Source: Sphagnum compactum
Taxonomy: Eukaryota > Bryophyta > Sphagnopsida > Sphagnales
Direction of reading: 5' to 3'
DNA length: 64,000 nt
Assembly: GCA_965153455.1 (NCBI GenBank)
Contig: OZ234493.1
Location: 2,170,001-2,234,000, forward strand
Shown: in pieces, positions 57,946-64,000 of the stretch
Layout of the letters: each line of letters starts with the position of its first letter
How positions within the stretch are numbered: position 1 is the first letter of the stretch
Made by a program: the position numbers and the translations under genes
Notes under the pieces: generated by a model
What the model was told of the DNA's origin: nothing
The model's input: the letters and a program-made list of their open reading frames with translations, nothing else
Database searches by the model: none

Positions 57946-60200
57946 TATAACTAGTCATTAACTAATTACCTACCTACTTACCTACCACTTACAGACCTAC
58001 CTATAATTACCTATCATTTTTAAATTATTTAATTCTAGATTTAACATTCATTTTATCTTCCTTCTTTTTATTAACTAATGAATTAATTCATAATCATAAT
58101 TCATCAAGAATATGTAATTATTTGATGAAAATTAAGTAACTCGTTATAATTTTAATTCTAAATTTAATCAAATAATTATTACTAATAACTTTTTTGGGGT
58201 GAAACTTAACCTTTTAAATTTTAATTTTCACTTAATGAATAAATAAATTAGTAATTGAATGACTATCTAATAAAATCTATTATTAAATAACAATAAATAC
58301 TGAATATTAAGTCATTATCTATTAAGTTATGAAAATTTTAATTTATTTAGTCGATAAGTATCATTTGAAAAGATAATCAGTTTAAATTAATCATTAATGT
58401 TAAGTAAATATATTCATCTCATGAATAGTTAATAAATTAATATTTAATAGCTCACCAACTATTAGTTAATTTAATATTTATTGACCATAATTCTTGATTA
58501 GTAAAATTCAATTATCAGATAATTCATTGAACATTATTTAATTAATAATTAATTAATAATTGAAGTATTAATTAACTTTTAATAAATAATTGAAGTATTA
58601 ATTAACTTTTAATAAATTCTAGATTGATTAGTAATTATTAATTATCAATTTTGAACTTATGACCTAAATAGGAAACCAATTTAATCAATCATTAATACTA
58701 ACTAGATAATCAATTTTTTGAATTTTGAATTAATATTTTTATAATCTACACAATTATTAATTAAACCAATTCTTATTTTTATTTACCATAATTCTTGATA
58801 GTAAATACAAGTGGTCAAAAAATTAATTGAATATTAATTAAATTGCTAATTGAAGTATTAATTAACTTTTAATAAATTGTAAACTGATTAATAAACATAA
58901 TTGCAAATGGACAAATAGTCAAGCATGTAGTCACAAATTGAAATGGTTACATAATACAAGATTTCTTGTAATGTGAATATTTAAAACAAATAATCATGTA
59001 GTCACATTTGTCAAATACAATCACAAATGAAATCATATGTTTATTCTTAAAATCCATATTTTGTTACACATTTTTGTGTTTTGTGTCATATTTTATATTG
59101 ATTACATATTTGTCCAAAATATTTTTTTGAAGGTTTCAACATAATTGTTTTGTAATTATGATGTATGTTCTTTGGAACTTTCAGTGGCCAACAACATGTA
59201 TGTTGTGATAGTCATGGGATTTTTCATTTATAAATTGCAAATTTTAATATACACAAAAACATCGTTGTAAGACAATGATTTATATTTAAAAATACAAGAC
59301 ATGAACTTTGGTTCTTTTATGACATGCAACAATCACAAAAATGTGTAACAAACTACATTTTTTTTTCCCCATATTTTTGTTCTACGTCATCACTTAGTCA
59401 TCCCTTGATATACTACATGCAAATTATCTAATTTTTAAAAAATAAAATAAATCAACAACTATGGTTTTTATTTTCTTGTTTCACAATTTTTAAAAATTCA
59501 ATTGTATGACACAATATTCACACATTAAAAAGGCTCCAAAGTGATGTCAATTTATGGCATTGAAAAATCCATGCTTTCAATTTGTTGTTTTATAAGTGAA
59601 TCTCGTCTAAACTTGAACTAACATACTATGACACCATAATTCAAATTTATTAAAAAAATTCATAATTCATATTTTTTGCTACTACATCAAAATAATTTTC
59701 ACATAATTTTAGACTATTATTACATCAAAGCCCAAAACTGTCAAATTATCCACTACTCACATCCATAGAATATGACAAAAATAAATAAAAGCTCACCAAT
59801 GTGCCAAGACTAATTAATTCATTGAAATATCAATGTAAACAAACATAAACAAAACCTTGATAACATTTCAAAACCAATTGAAATGTCATTGGGGTTTGAC
59901 TTGTTTTCATCATATTGTGTGAATATAAGTACTACAATTTTCGGTTAATTTTTTCTTTTTTAGTTTCATTTAAAAAAAAGAGAAACTTATGAGAGTTGCC
60001 ATGTGTTGATTTATATTTTGGTCCATTAAAATATGATATGACCATCATAATAATGCATCCATGATTTATTTTTCCTTTTAAAACATATATAATATTCACA
60101 ATGCCTATAACACATTAAATTATACCAATAAAAAAAAATTCCATTTAAAAAAAATTATATTGATTTTCTCTTTAGAAACAAGGAGTCACCTCCTTAAAAA
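57946..60200. repeat. AT-rich DNA with AATTGAAGTATTAATTAAC repeats
   Basis: A 30-bp unit AATTGAAGTATTAATTAACT..AATAAAT is exactly repeated head-to-tail at 58558 and 58588, and again at about 58848 with matching upstream flanks (CATAATTCTTGAT.AGTAAA..). TAAT-type sequence dominates 58020-58900. The rest to 60200 shows nothing recognisable. Confidence 0.55.
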
Positions 60201-60708
60201 CAAGTGGTGGAAAGAACTTAAGATTTAATTTGTAATTGTTTATATTGTTTATAATTGAACAATTTTTAAACAGACTAATGAATTAACCTGCAAACAATTT
60301 GCATCACGTTTGGAAATGATATATTAAGATATATTTGAACAAACTAATAATTGTATAGTCAAAATCATGTAAATTTTTTTTCGACGTTAAATTATTGTAA
60401 AATATTCAGGTTCAGCAATAATTAAATTATTTATCAAGAATGATGAATTTCTAGAATTATTTATTTGAAATTTCCAAAAATATTTTTAAATGAAAATAAA
60501 AAATTGGTGGAAAATACTTAATATTTAACTTGTAATTGTTTATATTTTTTGTAATTGATTTGTTAAAAAAAAACTGATTAATTTACATGCACGCAATTTG
60601 TATCACATTTGCAAATAATATATGAAGATATATTTGAAAAAAAAACCAACCCTTGTATAATCAAAATCATGTAAATGTTTTTTGACATTAAATATCATAA
60701 TAAATTTC

Positions 60709-60753
<45 letters not shown>

Positions 60754-60760
60754 AGTTGGT
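60201..60760 (+). repeat. Two 300-bp direct tandem units and a (TA)20 tract
   Basis: GGTGGAAA.ACTTAA.ATTTAA.TTGTAATTG starts near 60205 and again near 60505, and similarity continues through AATTTG.ATCACTTTG, AAGATATATTTGAA and TCAAAATCATGTAAAT. A (TA)20 tract at 60712-60751 ends the second unit, and a third start (GTTGGTGGAAA) follows. Confidence 0.75.
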
Positions 60761-62240
60761 GGAAACCAATGAACTTTTCATATATGTAAACACAAGCAAT
60801 TGAAACTTTTCTTTTGTTGTGTCAATATCACCTAAGTAAAATACAATAAACATAGGAACTATTGAACACTAGGATTTATAGTGAAATTAATATTTGTATA
60901 TGACAAATATAAGTTTTGAAAACACTTTAATTAGTTGCATCTCTTTAACATATTTACATATGTTATGGATGCTTGCTTGTCATTGATATGCAAAAGCTAA
61001 TCAATTGTTGTAAAAATTATCATTTATATTAAAATTTGAATTCTAGAAAACAAGCTATTTGTTAACAAAAATTCAACAACTATTATTTTTATTGTCAAAA
61101 TGGGGGAAAAAAAATTGTTTGACACTGAAGTGTGAAATTTAAAAAGAGACTATGGTACTTCAAACCATTTCATGTTACCTAATAACACAATGGGAGGCAT
61201 GGTATTGATTTATTGTTTCAAATATGTTCCATACACTTTAAAATTCACGGAATTTTGGTATTGGTTTGTTTATTTTGTGTCCCATCCATATATATATATA
61301 TATAATGTTGACTTTGAAGACTTGATTAAACAAGAGATATCATAACAAGTTTAAAATTGACCATGTATCATCTATAATAGTTCATTCGACACAATAATTC
61401 AAAATAAATACACATTAGGAAATGGTTCAAAGATATTAAAAGACATTAATGATTTCATTGTTGTGATTGCATGAAATTTTTATGGCATTTTGAATGTGCA
61501 CATTCATGTTTTGTCTTGCAAACATTTGGGTGATCTTATCTATCCTTGGATCCTACATTATGAATGGCAATCATGTATTTATGTTGATTGTCCATGGATA
61601 AGGATGATTTTAACCCATTACAATTCAATAGATGAACTTATCTTTTCAGTTCATCTCCATTCATCAATTCAAATTCCAATAAGTCATCTCTATGTGTGTT
61701 TTTTTAATATATATTACATGTGTATGACATTAATAAATCTCATGAACATGACAAAATCTCCATATGATTTTAATAAAAAGACCCAGGTTAAAAACTTCTT
61801 CCTTTTATGCCAAAGGAGGAATTCCAAATAAGGATTTGTAAAACCAAAAAGAGAAAACACAAAGTTATTGATAAAAAACAAATAACAAATCTTTCACTCG
61901 TTTCAAGGATCATCAACATGTGTGACATCAACTTCTTTATCACAAATTCCCCATCAATTGCCTACAATGTGTATAAGCCATTAACTTAAGTACCGAGTTT
62001 CATTTGCACTTTGTATGATGATACATTTCAAAAATATTTTTTTACCTTACTTTGACCTATTATTTTGGTGTGCACTATGAAGGTGCATTTTATAAAGACT
62101 TTTCCTTTACAACCAAATGTAACAATTCAAATGGTGAAATGTCAAAAATTCCAAAAGTAGTTTTTTGTCAACATTTGTGAAGAAGTGTGAATCCCATGGA
62201 AAGTCCATTGTTAGCATTAAGTTGAAAACATTTTGAGAAT
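60761..62240. other. Spacer inside the large inverted repeat, no gene seen
   Basis: AT-rich. The frame at 61490-61831 (113 codons) has no recognisable domain and no splice context. A TA tract lies near 61290-61303. Confidence 0.35.
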
Positions 62241-62249
62241 GTCAAAAAG

Positions 62250-62930
62250 CTAGTTTATGGGTTTTTCTTTCTTCCTCCTATTGTAGATCCTTTTGGATGA
62301 AATTTGTGAAAAAAAATGAAGTGCATATTTGATCCAAACAAATATGTGTTTTGTAGGGGTTTTTAAAATTCTTCTTTCAATGAAATTTGTGCTTTTTTAG
62401 CGGTTTTTATTTCTTCTTCCAACTATAGCTCATGTTTGGATGACATTTGTGCTTTCTAAGGGTTTGTTTGGTTCCTCTAACTTCAACTCTTTTGGATGAA
62501 ATTTGTGCAAAAACTGAATTGCATATTTCATCCAATTTGTAGGTCTTTTTTCGATGAGATTCATTTTTGTTGGCGATTTTTTATTACCCCCATTGTAACT
62601 TTTTTGGATGAAATTAGTGTAGAAAATGAATGTGTACATTTCATCCACCACAACTTTTCTATTTGGATGAAATTTGTGCTAAAAATAAAGTGCATACTTA
62701 ATCCAAATTGCAACTCTTTTGCATAAATTTGTGCAGCTCTTTTCAATGGAATTTGTGCAAAAAAAAACTTTGCATATTTCATCCAAACCACAACTCTTTT
62801 GATGAATTTTTGTTTTCTAGGGTTTTGTTTTCCTTCCAACTGTAGCATTTGTGGATCATATTTGTGCTAATTTTTAGGGATTTTTTTCTCTTGTAACTAG
62901 AACAACTCTTTTGGATGAAAATAATGTTTT
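62250..62930 (+). repeat. Second array of TTTTGGATGAAATTTGTGC units
   Basis: About 11 units of the family seen at 48650-49480, same orientation, with the same spacer phrases (CTAGGG(A)TTTTGTTT, CATATTTCATCCAA, TCTTCCAACT(A/G)TAGCTC). The array lies directly inside the right arm of the large inverted repeat. Confidence 0.85.
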
Positions 62931-62939
62931 CTAAAGGTT

Positions 62940-64000
62940 TTGTTTCCCTAAATTAACCCCATATGAAATCGTTGGACACCAACTACATCCTAGGAAGCTA
63001 CTTTTACATCCAAGATATTCAAGATATTCTAGGTAAGGGGACATGTGATTTTAGTTTTGTGAATCTCAAAGATTAAAAGTTGGACGGAGAGTTACATTCT
63101 ACCAAATTGTTTATTTCATACAATGTAGTTGACAATGACTTTTTAAAGTCATTATTTTCATCCAAATGCGAACTCCTTTTTAAGAAACTATGGCTCTTCT
63201 AGGGCACATTTTCATCCAAAATCTTTTCACGCAATCCATCCAACAAGTAATGATTAAAGTTGCATATGAAATAGTTGGAAAAAAATTCATCCATCCTACC
63301 AAGTTACTTAATTTTTACATCCGAATGTAAAAACTTTTAGGTAATCACCAAATGGAACAAGTCTTTTTCTTTTTTTAATCAAATATTATGGGAGCTTTTG
63401 TGATTTAATTTTGCGATAAAATAGATATGTGAATACACTTAATGCAAGCCATTACCCTTAATTTAATCAACATTTACTATTATCAATATATAAGCATTAG
63501 CAATCCATGATAAGATATAACGTGTATTAAAGATTAATATTAGTTTTAGAAGATAACTTTAATTTTTAAAGTATGCATCATGTACATACTTGCAACTAGT
63601 TTTTGGCTTTAAATAATTTTCAAGAGAAGAAGTGGCAAATTTTAAATAAATAAATAAATAAATAAAATGACTTCACCTTTTCAAATTTTCAATAAATCTT
63701 GAAATATCATAGTGGGGTTGTCGAAGCCAATCTTTTGAAAGAAAATATATTTTCACAAAATATGTCAATTATTGGTATAGTTGATATTTTCAATGCAATG
63801 CAAATCAATATGTTTCCAATTGTAATCACGAAACAAAATATTCCCAAAAAACATTTTATTGATATACACCAACACACCCATGGTGGCTACAATATATTTG
63901 CTCTAAATATGTATGGAAATACGTCTCGCCATTCATATTTTTCATTTGTTTAGCCACAAGCTCATGAATGATTTGATATAAACATGTGAATATTATTTCA
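62940..64000 (-). repeat. Right arm of the large imperfect inverted repeat, cut by the window end
   Basis: This is the reverse complement of 55821-56630. The last bases of the window (..TGAATATTATTTCA) match the very first bases of the left arm, so the arm may continue beyond the window. About 230 bp at 63330-63560 have no counterpart in the left arm. A (TAAA)n run lies at 63647-63667. Confidence 0.85.

Noticed and set aside
61490-61831. 113-codon plus-strand frame in the inverted-repeat spacer
   Set aside because: Composition follows the AT-rich background, with no domain, no splice context and no support from neighbours.

Overview
This is a window of nuclear DNA from a land plant. The evidence is: genes with many GT-AG introns, an NPH3/BTB gene (a family known from plants), plant-type (TTTAGGG)n tracts at several sites, a very AT-rich intergenic background, and dense mobile-element relics and tandem arrays. 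The lineage cannot be fixed from sequence alone. A nuclear, plastid-targeted-looking LptF/LptG permease together with a Penelope-like reverse-transcriptase fragment would fit a fern, lycophyte, bryophyte or gymnosperm better than a typical flowering plant, but that is inference.

Four protein-coding genes could be rebuilt exon by exon with phase-consistent GT-AG junctions. (1) 1275-4837, plus strand: an LptF/LptG (YjgP/YjgQ-type) permease with a long transit-peptide-like N-terminus, 8 exons, 600 aa. (2) 6582-10632, minus strand: an NPH3/RPT2-like BTB protein, at least 6 exons, about 709 aa, with an uncertain 3' end. (3) 36112-37004, minus strand: a Hikeshi/OPI10-like protein, 2 exons, 190 aa. 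(4) 44299-48428, minus strand: a short-chain dehydrogenase of the IBR1/DHRS4 type ending in the peroxisomal signal SRL, 6 exons, 256 aa. These genes have unrelated jobs (membrane lipid/glycolipid transport, phototropin-type signalling or CUL3 adaptor, HSP70 nuclear import, peroxisomal oxidoreduction) and do not form a functional cluster.

Between the genes lie decayed mobile elements and repeats. At 14.2-16.0 kb (minus) there is a non-LTR-like reverse transcriptase relic with a downstream domain resembling the C-terminal region of endonuclease-bearing elements. At 16.6-17.4 kb there is a foldback element with arms of about 130 bp, directly beside a pogo/CENP-B-type DDE transposase relic (17.35-18.26 kb, minus). 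A repeat family recurs at 25.7, 29.4 and 32.6 kb. A near-perfect 52-bp hairpin lies at 31.73 kb, a SINE-like and nested tandem region at 32.0-32.8 kb, and an 84-bp tandem array at 33.2-33.7 kb. A Penelope-like RT fragment sits inside an intron of the SDR gene. A tandem array built on GGATGAAATTTGTG appears at 48.65-49.48 kb and again at 62.25-62.93 kb. The last 8 kb are enclosed by a large imperfect inverted repeat (55.82-56.63 kb against 62.94-64.00 kb) whose right arm reaches the window edge. The stretches 18.3-25.7, 37.8-43.4 and 49.5-64.0 kb show no gene I can support.
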